Shown: positions 1 through 11,386 of the stretch, piece after piece | How positions within the stretch are numbered: position 1 is the stretch's first letter | Layout of the letters: the number at the start of each line of letters is the position of its first letter | Assembly (NCBI RefSeq): GCF_009834515.1 | Contig: NZ_CP019426.1 | Span: 6,093,501-6,157,500, forward strand | Length of the DNA: 64,000 nt | Direction of reading: 5' to 3' | Origin: Pseudomonas sp. R84 | GTDB taxonomy: Bacteria > Pseudomonadota > Gammaproteobacteria > Pseudomonadales > Pseudomonadaceae | The notes under the pieces: model-generated | Databases searched by the model: none | What the model was told of the DNA's origin: nothing | Seen by the model: only the letters and a program-made list of their open reading frames with translations | Position numbers and translations under genes: made by a program

Positions 1-391
1 TTTCAGCCAAGGCGAAACCGACGGCGTTGGCCAGACCCTGACCCAGCGGGCCGGTGGTGGTTTCAACACCCGGGGTGTAACCGAATTCCGGGTGGCCCGG
101 GGTGCGGCTGTGCAGTTGACGGAATTGCTTGAGGTCGTCGATCGACAGGTCATAACCGGTCAGGTGCAACAGCGAGTAGATCAACATCGAGCCGTGGCCG
201 TTGGACAGCACGAAGCGGTCACGGTCGGCGAACGATGGATTGCTCGGGTTGTGCTTGAGGTAGTCGCGCCAAAGCACTTCGGCGATATCTGCCATACCCA
301 TAGGGGCACCGGGATGGCCGCTGTTGGCTTTTTGCACGGCATCCATGCTGAGGGCACGAATGGCGTTGGCACGCTCACGACGGCTAGGCAT
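1..391 (-). CDS. tktA: Transketolase, N-terminal part (gene cut by the window edge)
   Basis: Transketolase moves two-carbon ketol units between sugar phosphates in the non-oxidative pentose phosphate pathway, using thiamine diphosphate in the cytosol. Only the first 130 residues are present. They begin [19 protein letters not shown] and carry the family's N-terminal signatures: SGHPGAPMG near residue 24, the [19 protein letters not shown] stretch near 63, and a [12 protein letters not shown] stretch near 115. The start is the ATG at 391, with a purine-rich GGAGAT stretch just upstream on the minus strand. It is divergent from the ArsR-methyltransferase/metK pair, as at the PAO1 tktA-metK locus. 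Confidence 0.96.
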   Translation of the reverse strand, partial: MPSRRERANAIRALSMDAVQKANSGHPGAPMGMADIAEVLWRDYLKHNPSNPSFADRDRFVLSNGHGSMLIYSLLHLTGYDLSIDDLKQFRQLHSRTPGHPEFGYTPGVETTTGPLGQGLANAVGFALAE

Positions 392-585
392 CGCTGATCT
401 CCTGGGTTCTGGTAAGTCGAAACGGAAAAAAGGAGGGCATTTTCCCTCACCGGGGCGCCTCGGGGCAATGACAGATAGTCATCGGGGGGCGTTTTTCCAA
501 TGGATAGCGGCGCTTTCTGTTGGTGAAACCTTTCCGCTACTCGTTTGTAGAGTTAACCGGTTGGAGAGAAGTGCCATTTATCGAG

Positions 586-609
586 CAATATCAAAACTTT
601 TTGATATTG
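586..609. promoter_or_regulatory. 24-bp palindrome, candidate operator of the ArsR-methyltransferase regulator
   Basis: The arms CAATATCAAAA (586-596) and TTTTGATATTG (599-609) are perfect reverse complements of 11 bp around a 2-bp centre. The palindrome lies between tktA and the regulator gene, 41 bp before its ATG. ArsR-family dimers bind palindromes with ATCAAA/TTTGAT-like half-sites, so autoregulation is the natural inference. No second copy was noticed near ahcY, metF or metX. Confidence 0.6.
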
Positions 610-612
610 GCC

Positions 613-641
613 TTGCGATGAATTCCCCCCGTCTCTAGACT
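613..641 (+). promoter_or_regulatory. Possible promoter of the ArsR-methyltransferase/metK pair
   Basis: TTGCGA (613-618) and TAGACT (636-641) are separated by 17 bp. If used, transcription would start within a few bases of the ATG at 650, giving an almost leaderless message. This fits the lack of a visible Shine-Dalgarno before that ATG. The adjacent palindrome at 586-609 would abut the -35 region. Prediction by eye only. Confidence 0.3.
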
Positions 642-649
642 GCGGCCCT

Positions 650-1645
650 ATGAATTTACGCGTGCCTTCCATTCGCCATGACGATTGCGACGAGCTGGCG
701 GCCCTGTGCAAGGCCGGCGGCGATCCGTTGCGGCTGAATGTATTGCGCGCGCTGGCCAACGATTCGTTCGGTGTTCTGGAGTTGGCGCAGATTTTCGGCA
801 TTGGCCAGTCCGGCATGAGTCATCACCTCAAGGTACTGGCACAAGCCGACCTGGTGGCGACCCGCCGTGAAGGCAACGCTATTTTCTATCGCCGCGCCCT
901 GCCCCACAGCGAACTGCTCGGCGGCAAGTTGCACGCGGCATTGTTAGAAGAAGTCGACAATCTGGATCTGCCCGACGATGTGCAAGCGCGCATCGAGCAG
1001 GTTCACGGCCAACGTGCCGCCGCCAGCCAGGACTTTTTCGCCCGGGTGGCGGAGAAATTCCGTGCCCAGCAAGACTTGATCGCAGGCCTGCCGCAGTACC
1101 GTGACAGTGTGCTGGCCCTGCTCGACAAACTGAACTTCAATGGTGCAGCCACGGCCATTGAAGTCGGCCCCGGCGATGGTGCTTTTCTGCCGGAGCTGGC
1201 CCGTCGCTTCGGCACCGTAACCGCGCTGGACAACAGCCCGGCGATGCTCGAACTGGCGCGTCAGGTATGTGAACGTGAACAGCTGGCTAACGTCAGCCTG
1301 CAATTGGCCGATGCATTGAACGGTACAAGCCTTCAGGCCGATTGTGTGGTGTTGAACATGGTGTTGCACCATTTCGCCGCGCCGGCCGATGCGCTCAAGC
1401 ACATGGCCGACCTGCTGCAACCGGGCGGTAGTCTGCTCGTGACAGAGTTATGTAGCCACAACCAGAGTTGGGCCAGGGAGGCCTGCGGTGATCTGTGGTT
1501 GGGGTTTGAACAGGACGATTTGGCCCGTTGGGCCACCGCTGCGGGACTCGTTCCCGGGGAAAGCCTCTATGTAGGCTTACGTAATGGTTTCCAGATCCAG
1601 GTCCGCCACTTTCAGCGACCGGCTGGCGACACTCACCATCGGTAA
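650..1645 (+). CDS. ArsR-family regulator fused to a SAM-dependent methyltransferase domain (SahR-like)
   Basis: A 331-residue protein with two parts. Residues about 20-90 form an ArsR-type winged helix, with the recognition segment around GIGQSGMSHHLKVLAQADLV and the wing REGNAIFYR. Residues about 150-330 form a class I methyltransferase fold with the SAM-binding loop EVGPGDGAFLPEL and a later MVLHHF motif. It sits 18 bp before metK on the same strand, so the two are probably cotranscribed. ArsR proteins with this architecture are linked to control of SAM/SAH metabolism (the SahR type). Sensing SAM or SAH is inferred from domain and position. The methyltransferase part may be a sensor, an enzyme or both. 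Confidence 0.85.
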   Translation: MNLRVPSIRHDDCDELAALCKAGGDPLRLNVLRALANDSFGVLELAQIFGIGQSGMSHHLKVLAQADLVATRREGNAIFYRRALPHSELLGGKLHAALLEEVDNLDLPDDVQARIEQVHGQRAAASQDFFARVAEKFRAQQDLIAGLPQYRDSVLALLDKLNFNGAATAIEVGPGDGAFLPELARRFGTVTALDNSPAMLELARQVCEREQLANVSLQLADALNGTSLQADCVVLNMVLHHFAAPADALKHMADLLQPGGSLLVTELCSHNQSWAREACGDLWLGFEQDDLARWATAAGLVPGESLYVGLRNGFQIQVRHFQRPAGDTHHR

Positions 1646-1663
1646 ATTCAGGAAAACATCGAG

Positions 1664-2854
<1,191 letters not shown>

Positions 2855-2870
2855 GCCTCCCCGGCGGTAC

Positions 2871-2908
2871 AAAAAGCCCCGCACGGCTCACGCCCTGCGG
2901 GGCTTTTT
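2871..2908 (+). terminator. Rho-independent terminator after metK
   Basis: Stem AAAAAGCCCCGC (2871-2882) pairs with GCGGGGCTTTTT (2897-2908) and ends in a T run, 16 bp after the metK stop. Confidence 0.9.
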
Positions 2909-2924
2909 CATGCCTCGAAAAGAG

Positions 2925-3004
2925 CAAAAGATCGCAGCCTTCGGCAGCTCCTACAAGTGAAACGCACGCCTCCTGTAGGAGCTGCCGAAGGCCGCGATCT
3001 TTTG
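2925..3004. repeat. REPIN-type inverted repeat, family C
   Basis: Two facing copies of a motif containing GATCGCAGCCTTCGGCAGCT are separated by about 25 bp. The same motif recurs at 5279, 7103, 15631 (degenerate), 26390 (half) and 53765. It matches the extragenic palindromes abundant in P. fluorescens. Confidence 0.85.
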
Positions 3005-3084
3005 ATCTTCATAACTGAAACACGATGCAAAACACCCAGCCGTTGCTGCTCTGAATCCTGACTAATCTTCAAGCATTCCCCTGA

Positions 3085-4776
<1,692 letters not shown>

Positions 4777-4785
4777 CCACGCAAT

Positions 4786-4799
4786 CCCGGCGCGCCGGG
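4786..4799. repeat. 14-bp perfect GC palindrome after ligB
   Basis: CCCGGCGCGCCGGG lies 10 bp after the ligB stop. It could fold into a short hairpin but has no T run, so it is a weak candidate for a 3' end structure only. Confidence 0.35.
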
Positions 4800-4873
4800 A
4801 ACCCATCGGCCACTGAGGCGCTCCAACAGCGCAGTGCCCGACCGACCCGATTGCCTATGCACATGGAGCTTTT

Positions 4874-5269
4874 ATGAAATTTCTCGCACCGCTCGCCATG
4901 CTGACCCTTTGCGGCGTAATGGCCGCCCCCGTCATGGCCGAAGAAGACGCCCCGGGCCTGACCGGTTGCGCCGCCAAGAAGCAGGGCATCATGAATCAGA
5001 TCGAACAAGCCAAGTCGCGCGGCAACACCGATCAACAGGCCGGCCTGCAAACGGCGCTGGATGAGGTTACAAAAAACTGCACCGACGCGGGTCTGAAGAA
5101 AGAACGCGAAAACAAGGTGCTCGAAGCCAAGCACGAAGTGAGCAAGCGTCAGGCTGATCTCGACAAGGCCATGAAAAAAGGCGATCCGGAGAAGATCAAC
5201 AAACGCAAAGACAAGCTAGCCGAGTCGCGCAAAGAACTGCAGGACGCGCTGGACGAAATCGACAAGTAA
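4874..5269 (+). CDS. DUF1090 family periplasmic protein
   Basis: A 131-residue secreted protein. The signal peptide runs MKFLAPLAMLTLCGVMAAPVMA with cleavage before EED. The mature part is highly charged, with two cysteines (GCAAKK and KNCTDA) that could form a disulfide. A long Lys/Glu-rich helix from about residue 60 ends in a repeated RKDKLAE/RKELQDALDEI pattern, which suggests a coiled coil. This matches the DUF1090 (YqjC-like) family, whose function is unknown. It stands alone between ligB and a REPIN. Confidence 0.85.
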   Translation: MKFLAPLAMLTLCGVMAAPVMAEEDAPGLTGCAAKKQGIMNQIEQAKSRGNTDQQAGLQTALDEVTKNCTDAGLKKERENKVLEAKHEVSKRQADLDKAMKKGDPEKINKRKDKLAESRKELQDALDEIDK

Positions 5270-5278
5270 AAATCAACA

Positions 5279-5342
5279 GATCGCAGCCTGCGGCAGCTCC
5301 TACCCTGATCAATGCAGGAGCTGCCGCAGGCTGCGATCTTTT
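5279..5342. repeat. REPIN-type inverted repeat, family C
   Basis: Facing GATCGCAGCCTGCGGCAGCT motifs lie between the DUF1090 gene and the convergent cytochrome c gene. The hairpin could also serve as a transcription end for either gene. Confidence 0.85.
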
Positions 5343-5347
5343 AAAGA

Positions 5348-5797
5348 TCAATGATCGCGAAACTGTTTATGGCAAGCGCTGCAGGCATCTTCAACTTTCT
5401 GCACCGCAGGCCCGAGATTGCTGGCCTTGTACGGCTGAACCTGACTGGCGATCACCAATTCACCGGTGGCGGCTTCCAGGGTGCGGGCCATTTCCTGAAA
5501 CTGCGCCTGTTTCTGCCAGACATCATCCTTGGCGCTGGTGTGATCTTCTTCACGAACCTGCGGAAAATGCTTCCACGGTTCATGGGACAACGCATCGAGC
5601 TTGACCGCGCCTTCGGCGAACTTCGGTCCGTCGAACGGAATGCGTCCACGCAACATGCCGCCCAGATCTTCGCCGGTCTTAAGCATCTGCTTGAAGATCG
5701 CCTTGCGTTGGCCCAGCGGGGAATTCGGATCGACGCCGCCACAGGCGGAAAGGGTCAGACAGGCCAGCAATACAACAGAAATGCTTTTAAGAGTCAT
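5348..5797 (-). CDS. Cytochrome c'-like (class II) lipoprotein
   Basis: A 149-residue c-type cytochrome. The N-terminus carries a lipoprotein signal (LLACLTLSACGG, Cys19), so the protein is probably membrane-anchored in the periplasm. The single heme site CSACH lies near the C-terminus (about residue 140), where class II cytochromes c' of four-helix-bundle type carry it. Helical segments such as RKAIFKQMLKTGEDLGGML fit that fold. Cytochromes c' bind NO or act as small electron carriers; nothing here says which. It is divergent from mltA. Confidence 0.85.
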   Translation of the reverse strand: MTLKSISVVLLACLTLSACGGVDPNSPLGQRKAIFKQMLKTGEDLGGMLRGRIPFDGPKFAEGAVKLDALSHEPWKHFPQVREEDHTSAKDDVWQKQAQFQEMARTLEAATGELVIASQVQPYKASNLGPAVQKVEDACSACHKQFRDH

Positions 5798-5925
5798 GGT
5801 GGCTTCAGGTCACGGAATTCGGCGGCCAGTATCCTCGCGTCACCGCCAAACACCAATAGCCCTATTAAAAATACGGGTTGCTCGAGCGCATGGAGCACTC
5901 GGCCAACCGGCACAGGAATCACTCC

Positions 5926-7098
5926 ATGAACAGCCGCTTCCAGGCCTGGCGTCAACCGCTCATCGCCACCCTTCCACTGCTGGCGATCCTCGCCGGCTGC
6001 ACCGGTGGCGAAACCGCCAAGCCAAAAACCCACGCGCTGGCCACTTATTCCAGCGCCACCTGGGAAGCCTTGCCGGCGGTATCCGATAGCGATCTGGTCG
6101 CCGGTTTCGGTTCGTGGCGTAGCGCCTGCACCCGACTCAAAGCTGATGCGGTCTGGGGCACAATCTGTGCAGCAGCGGCCAATGTTCCGCAGAGCGCCAC
6201 AGAGATTCGTGCGTTCCTCAAACAGAATCTCGATGTCTACGGCCTGCGCGCTGAAAACGACAACCCCAACGGGTTGATCACCGGCTACTACGAACCGGTC
6301 TACCCCGGCAGCCTCACGCCCACCGACACGGCCAATGTGCCGGTGTATGGTGTGCCCGAAGACATGATCATCGTCTCGCTGGAAAGCATTTACCCAGAGC
6401 TAAAGGGCAAGCGCCTGCGCGGTCGCCTTGAGGGTCGAGTACTCAAACCTTACGACGACGCAGCCACCATCGAATCCAAAGGTGTGAAAGCCCCGGTGGT
6501 TGCCTACCTGACCGACCCGATGAATCTGCAATTTCTACAGATCCAGGGCTCCGGACGCATTCAGACAGAAGACGGCAAACAGCTGCGCATCGCCTACGCC
6601 GACCAGAACGGCCATCCGTACCGCCCAATTGGCCGCTGGCTGGTCGAGCAAGGCGAGCTGAAGAAAGAAGACGTGACCATGAGCGCGATCAGCAACTGGG
6701 CCAAGGCCAATCCGTCGCGCATCCCCGAACTGTTGGGTAGCAACCCGAGCTATGTGTTTTTCACCCGCAACCCGGACAGCAATGAAGGCCCACGCGGTTC
6801 GCTGAACGTGCCGCTGACGGCTGGTTACAGCGCAGCGGTGGATCGCAAAGTGATTCCGTTGGGCAGTCTGTTGTGGCTATCAACCACTAAACCGGATGGC
6901 ACTGCACTGGTGCGCCCGGTGGCAGCGCAGGATACCGGCGGCGCGATTGCCGGTGAGGTTCGTGCAGATCTGTTCTGGGGCACCGGTGATGCGGCCGGGC
7001 AACTGGCCGGGGACATGAAGCAGCAGGGGCAGATCTGGATGCTTTGGCCTAAAGGCGCGGCGTTGCCGCAAGTGCCGCAGGTGGCCGACAAACCTTAA
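5926..7098 (+). CDS. mltA: Membrane-bound lytic murein transglycosylase A
   Basis: MltA cleaves peptidoglycan glycan strands from the inner face of the outer membrane, forming 1,6-anhydro-muramyl ends. The start is the ATG at 5926 with AGGAA just upstream. It gives a lipoprotein signal (LLAILAGCTGG, Cys25) on a 390-residue protein of usual length. The MltA domain shows TGYYEPVYPGS near residue 110 and QIQGSGRI near 205. The C-terminal 3D domain has VAQDTGGAIAGEVRADLFWGTG, with the catalytic aspartate expected in it. It is a single gene between the cytochrome and a REPIN. Confidence 0.95.
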   Translation: MNSRFQAWRQPLIATLPLLAILAGCTGGETAKPKTHALATYSSATWEALPAVSDSDLVAGFGSWRSACTRLKADAVWGTICAAAANVPQSATEIRAFLKQNLDVYGLRAENDNPNGLITGYYEPVYPGSLTPTDTANVPVYGVPEDMIIVSLESIYPELKGKRLRGRLEGRVLKPYDDAATIESKGVKAPVVAYLTDPMNLQFLQIQGSGRIQTEDGKQLRIAYADQNGHPYRPIGRWLVEQGELKKEDVTMSAISNWAKANPSRIPELLGSNPSYVFFTRNPDSNEGPRGSLNVPLTAGYSAAVDRKVIPLGSLLWLSTTKPDGTALVRPVAAQDTGGAIAGEVRADLFWGTGDAAGQLAGDMKQQGQIWMLWPKGAALPQVPQVADKP

Positions 7099-7102
7099 AA
7101 AG

Positions 7103-7180
7103 CAAAAGATCGCAGCCTGCGGCAGCTCCTACAGGAGTACGTATTCCTCTGTAGGAGCTGCCGCAGGCTGCGATCTTTTG
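7103..7180. repeat. REPIN-type inverted repeat, family C
   Basis: Facing copies of the GATCGCAGCCTGCGGCAGCT motif lie between convergent mltA and the MAPEG gene. Confidence 0.85.
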
Positions 7181-7192
7181 ATCTTGCTCTTT

Positions 7193-7576
7193 TTACACCG
7201 ACACAAAGAAGAACGAAGCAATCAACCCCATCCCCACAAACCACACCAGCGAACGCAGGATCGCCCAGTCCGCGAGGTAGCAAATGATGTACAGCAGGCG
7301 AATGGTAATAAACATCACCGCCAGCACATTGACCGTCACCAACTGCGCGGTTCCCACCAAGTGCGCAACGATCACCGCCGCTGCAAACGCCGGCATCACT
7401 TCAAAGCTGTTCAGTTGCGCCGCGTGCGCCCGACGGGCCACACCGTTGAGACTTTCGAGAAAATCACGCGGATCGTGGTTGTCACTCAGCCGGTAGCCAC
7501 CCACGGCTTTCGCCACGCCAGTGCAGACATACGGCAGAAAAATCGCAATCAACACACACCACAGAGCCACCGTCAT
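7193..7576 (-). CDS. MAPEG family membrane protein
   Basis: A 127-residue integral membrane protein with about four hydrophobic segments. The family-typical loop ESLNGVARRAHAAQLNSFEVMPAFAAAV lies between the first and second helix. MAPEG proteins (membrane-associated, eicosanoid and glutathione metabolism) often bind glutathione. The substrate of this bacterial branch is unknown. The start is supported by AAGGA 8 bp before the ATG at 7576. It follows the EamA gene on the same strand by 39 bp and may share its transcript. Confidence 0.85.
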   Translation of the reverse strand: MTVALWCVLIAIFLPYVCTGVAKAVGGYRLSDNHDPRDFLESLNGVARRAHAAQLNSFEVMPAFAAAVIVAHLVGTAQLVTVNVLAVMFITIRLLYIICYLADWAILRSLVWFVGMGLIASFFFVSV

Positions 7577-7615
7577 AACGCCGTCCTTTTTTCGAGTTAT
7601 AGAATTCGCGGGCCG

Positions 7616-8449
7616 TTAGAACTTCATCACCAGCATGCCGATCAGCACCAGCCCACAGGCTAAGAGCCGCGGGCGGCCAAAAGGTTCTTTCAAGTAGCGC
7701 ATGCCGAACAGCACCACCAGAATCACGCTGATCTCACGCAATGCCGCCGCCTCCGCAATCGAGCCCAACTGCATCGCCCACAGCACCAGAGCGTAGCTGG
7801 CCAGTACGCAGAAACCCACCGCCAACCCCAGCTTCCATTGCTCACGCCAGAACAGCATGAACGCCGGACGCTTGGCGACCCACGCCAGCAAGGGAAACGG
7901 CCAGGCGCTGAGCAGCGTGACCCAGACCAGGTAATCCAGTGGATGCGACCAGCGACGCAGTGCCTGGCCGTCGATGTAGGTGTAGCAACCGATGCACAGG
8001 CCGATCAGCGCCACTACCGGCAACATCGACCATGGCAAATGCTTGCCACCGCCGCCCTGCCACAGCAGACAAACCATACCGAACGGGATCAGCATGATGC
8101 CGAAGATTTGCTGCGTGGTGAGCACTTCACCGGCGAAGATCAGCGTCAGCGCCAGCACTATCAGCGGCGACAAACCGCGCATCAGTGGATAGACCAACCC
8201 GAGATCGCCGACCCGATACGCCTGAATCAGCAGATAGCGATACAGCAATTCAAACGCTGCCGACGCCAGAATCCACGGCCAGATTTCCATGGGCGGCAAG
8301 CTCACGAATGGAAACGCGATGGCAACGACCAGCAGCGCCACGGTGTCCATGCACGCCACCACCAGCAGTCGCTCGGCGCTGAACTTGATTAACGTATTCC
8401 ACGTCGCATGCAACAGCGCCGCCATCAGTACCAACCCTGTCGCCAGCAC
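7616..8449 (-). CDS. EamA/DMT-family permease
   Basis: A 277-residue drug/metabolite transporter superfamily protein with about ten transmembrane helices in two EamA halves. The second half ends ...VILVVLFGMRYLKEPFGRPRLLACGLVLIG, the usual end of this fold. The start is the GTG at 8449 behind AAGGAG. Substrate unknown. It is divergent from the MFS gene; the 212-bp gap holds both promoters. Confidence 0.85.
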   Translation of the reverse strand: MLATGLVLMAALLHATWNTLIKFSAERLLVVACMDTVALLVVAIAFPFVSLPPMEIWPWILASAAFELLYRYLLIQAYRVGDLGLVYPLMRGLSPLIVLALTLIFAGEVLTTQQIFGIMLIPFGMVCLLWQGGGGKHLPWSMLPVVALIGLCIGCYTYIDGQALRRWSHPLDYLVWVTLLSAWPFPLLAWVAKRPAFMLFWREQWKLGLAVGFCVLASYALVLWAMQLGSIAEAAALREISVILVVLFGMRYLKEPFGRPRLLACGLVLIGMLVMKF

Positions 8450-8661
8450 GTTCCACTCCTTATTGTTGTTAGCGAGCCAATTAGTCAGATTATTGATTCG
8501 CGATGTGTCAGCAGCTGTTTATACTGCAAGCGACCACGCCGCACTCAGTTGCGCACAGAAAAATACCAATAATTCCCGCCTGCACCGCCCTCCTTCGAGA
8601 TCGGTCGTCGGCCTGCGTATGCCTGATCAAAGCGTCAAGACTACCGACAGAGACCTTGCGC

Positions 8662-9831
8662 ATGCCACTCGCCTTGCTTGCCCTCGCTGTTGCCGCGTTC
8701 GGCATCGGCACCACTGAATTCGTCATCATGGGCCTGCTGCCCGATGTTGCCCGCGATCTTGCCGTGAGCATTCCCCACGCGGGTCTGCTGATCACCGGTT
8801 ACGCGCTGGGCGTGGTGTTCGGCGCGCCGATCCTGGCGATCGGCACCGCAAACATGCCGCGCAAAGCGACGCTGCTGGGCATGACGCTGATGTTTATCCT
8901 CGGCAACGTGCTCTGCGCCCTGGCGCCGAACTATGCGACGCTGATGGCCGCTCGCGTGGTCACTGCACTGTGCCACGGCGCGTTTTTCGGTATCGGCTCG
9001 GTGGTCGCCGCCGGACTGGTCGCGCCGAACAAACGCGCACAGGCGATTGCGATGATGTTCACCGGCCTGACCTTGGCCAACGTCCTAGGCGTGCCGCTGG
9101 GCACAGCGCTCGGGCAATACGCCGGTTGGCGTTCTACCTTCTGGGCGGTCTCGGTGATAGGAGTGATTGCGGCCCTCGCGCAGTGGTTCTGGTTGCCGAA
9201 ACACATCCCGATGGACAAGGCCAACCTCGCCAGCGAATTCAAGGTGCTGGGCAAGGTCAACGTGTTGCTGGCACTGGGCATGAGCGTGTTGGCGTCGACC
9301 AGCCTGTTCAGCGTGTTCACCTACATCGCACCAATCCTGCAGGACATCACCGGCGTCAGCCCGCATGGCGTAACGGTGATGCTGCTGTTGTTCGGTGTTG
9401 GTCTGACCGGTGGCAGTATGCTCGGCGGGCGTCTGGCTGATAGCCGTTTGCTGCCGTCGCTGGTCGGCGTGGCGCTGGCCGTTGTGGTGATTCTGGCGGC
9501 GTTCAGTCAGACCAGCCGTTCGGTGGTGCCGGCGGCGATCACGCTGGTGCTGTGGGGGATTTTTGCTTTTGCGCTGTGTCCGATCTTGCAACTGCTGATC
9601 ATCGATCAGGCGCATGAAGCGCCGAATCTGGGCTCGACGTTGAACCAGAGTGCATTCAACCTTGGCAACGCGGCGGGTGCGTGGATCGGCGGGCTGGTGG
9701 TGGCCAGTGGCGCGGATCTGGCGGACTTGCCGTGGACCGGTGCGCTTGTTGGCGTGTTGACGGTGCTGACGGCGCTTTTGTTTATTTATCTGCAACGTCG
9801 TGAGGCGGCTGCGGTCAATGTGTCCGGCTAA
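8662..9831 (+). CDS. Major facilitator superfamily exporter (AraJ/YdhP-like)
   Basis: A 389-residue MFS protein starting MPLALLALAVAAFGIGTTEFVIMG, the usual opening of the 12-helix DHA1 efflux branch. The ATG at 8662 is chosen because a longer reading frame upstream would add a hydrophilic extension foreign to the family. Segments such as GVPLGTALGQYAGWRSTFWAVSVIG carry the conserved motif before helix 6. Substrate unknown. Likely a small-molecule or sugar efflux pump of the inner membrane. Confidence 0.88.
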   Translation: MPLALLALAVAAFGIGTTEFVIMGLLPDVARDLAVSIPHAGLLITGYALGVVFGAPILAIGTANMPRKATLLGMTLMFILGNVLCALAPNYATLMAARVVTALCHGAFFGIGSVVAAGLVAPNKRAQAIAMMFTGLTLANVLGVPLGTALGQYAGWRSTFWAVSVIGVIAALAQWFWLPKHIPMDKANLASEFKVLGKVNVLLALGMSVLASTSLFSVFTYIAPILQDITGVSPHGVTVMLLLFGVGLTGGSMLGGRLADSRLLPSLVGVALAVVVILAAFSQTSRSVVPAAITLVLWGIFAFALCPILQLLIIDQAHEAPNLGSTLNQSAFNLGNAAGAWIGGLVVASGADLADLPWTGALVGVLTVLTALLFIYLQRREAAAVNVSG

Positions 9832-9851
9832 TCGTGATGTGCCAGACAGAG

Positions 9852-10008
9852 CCCTCACCCTAGCCCTCTCCCAGAGGGAGAGGGGACTGACCGTGTTGAA
9901 TGTTCGAGTTGCATCGACCTGAAATTTCGAGCCGAACTCAGGCCCTGAAAGACTTGAAGATCTGCTCCCTTTCCCCCTCTCCCTAAGGGAGAGGGCTGGG
10001 GTGAGGGG
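9852..10008. repeat. Long inverted repeat element, family D (one internal unit)
   Basis: The ends are CCCTCACCCTAGCCCTCTCC and, facing it, GGGAGAGGGCTGGGGTGAGG. The interior holds a GAACTCAGG/TTCAGGTCGA-like unit. Similar elements lie at 27411, 35045 and 57385. It fills most of the 289-bp gap between the MFS and antiporter genes. Confidence 0.8.
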
Positions 10009-10120
10009 ACTCTTGATCTCATCACACCATCAACTGTGTCCCGATCCTGACTCAACCCATCCAACCCCTGCACCAAAGATTCGGTGCGCTATCTTTCACC
10101 CCTCATCCAAAGGACCCCGG

Positions 10121-11386
10121 ATGCTTGAACTTGTCGCCGCTTTCATCTGCCTCACCACCCTCCTCACCTTCGTCAACTTCCGCTTCATCGGCCTGCCGCC
10201 GACCATCGGCGTGATGGTTACCGCACTGCTGTTCTCGCTGATCCTGCAAGGCCTGAGCGTGCTCGGCTACCCCGGCCTCGAAGAACGTGTGCAGCAGCTG
10301 ATCGGTCAGATCGACTTCGCCGATCTGCTGATGAACTGGATGCTGTCGTTCCTGCTGTTCGCCGGCGCCCTGCACGTCAACCTCAACGATCTGCGCAGCT
10401 ACCGCTGGCCCATCGGCCTGTTGGCGACCTTCGGCGTGTTGATTGCCACTGCGGTGATCGGCAGCCTCGCCTATTACATCTTTGCCCTGTTCGGCTGGCA
10501 CGTGAGCTTCTTGTATTGCCTGCTGTTCGGCGCGCTGATTTCGCCGACCGACCCGATCGCGGTGCTCGGCGTGCTGCGTACCGCCAACGCCTCGAAACCG
10601 CTGAAAACCACCATCGTCGGCGAGTCACTGTTCAACGATGGCACGGCTGTAGTGGTGTTCACCGTACTGCTGGGCATCGCCCAACTCGGCGAAACCCCGA
10701 CCATCAACGCCACCGCGATGCTGTTTGTTCACGAAGCGATTGGCGGTGTGCTGTTCGGCGGGCTGATCGGTTATCTGGTCTATCGAATGATCAAGAGCGT
10801 CGAGCAGCATCAGATCACTGTGATGCTGACCTTGGCGCTGGTCATCGGCGGTTCGGCGATGAGCACCGAGATTCACGTTTCCGCACCGATCGCGATGGTG
10901 GTGGCCGGTCTGATCATCGGCAACCTCGGGCGCAATCTGGCGATGAACGACATGACCCGCCGTTATCTGGACGGTTTTTGGGAGTTACTCGATGACATGC
11001 TTAACGCGCTGCTGTTCGCGCTGATCGGCATGGAGCTGTTGCTGCTGCCGTTCAACTGGCTGCACGTGGCGGCGGCGTGTGTGTTGGCGGTGGCCATTCT
11101 GCTCTCGCGCCTGCTCACGGTGGCCCCGGCGATTCTGCTGCTGCGCCGCTGGCGGACAGTGCCCGCCGGCACCATCCGCATTTTGACCTGGGGCGGTTTA
11201 CGCGGCGGTGTCTCGGTGGCACTGGCGCTGGCCCTGCCGCTGGGCCCGGAGCGCGATCTGCTGCTGAGCATCACTTACATCGTGGTGCTGTCGTCGATCC
11301 TGTTGCAGGGGCTGACCATCGGCAAACTCGTCAAGCACGCGACTCGCAACGAACCCGCGACCACCAGCGAACCTGCTCACCACTGA
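10121..11386 (+). CDS. CPA1-family sodium:proton antiporter
   Basis: A 421-residue, roughly 12-helix cation antiporter of the inner membrane that exchanges Na+ or K+ for H+. The start is the ATG at 10121 with AAAGGA upstream; the open frame extends further 5' but into the family D repeat. Family signatures are ALISPTDPIAVLGVL near residue 140 and VGESLFNDGTAVVVF near 170, which include the ion-binding Asp of the ND motif. RILTWGGLRGGVSVALAL lies near 350. It is convergent with the formate/nitrite-type transporter gene, with the stops adjacent. Confidence 0.92.
   Translation: MLELVAAFICLTTLLTFVNFRFIGLPPTIGVMVTALLFSLILQGLSVLGYPGLEERVQQLIGQIDFADLLMNWMLSFLLFAGALHVNLNDLRSYRWPIGLLATFGVLIATAVIGSLAYYIFALFGWHVSFLYCLLFGALISPTDPIAVLGVLRTANASKPLKTTIVGESLFNDGTAVVVFTVLLGIAQLGETPTINATAMLFVHEAIGGVLFGGLIGYLVYRMIKSVEQHQITVMLTLALVIGGSAMSTEIHVSAPIAMVVAGLIIGNLGRNLAMNDMTRRYLDGFWELLDDMLNALLFALIGMELLLLPFNWLHVAAACVLAVAILLSRLLTVAPAILLLRRWRTVPAGTIRILTWGGLRGGVSVALALALPLGPERDLLLSITYIVVLSSILLQGLTIGKLVKHATRNEPATTSEPAHH

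Noticed and set aside
1646..1663. SAM riboswitch before metK
   Set aside because: Only 18 bp separate the upstream gene from metK, too short for any SAM aptamer.
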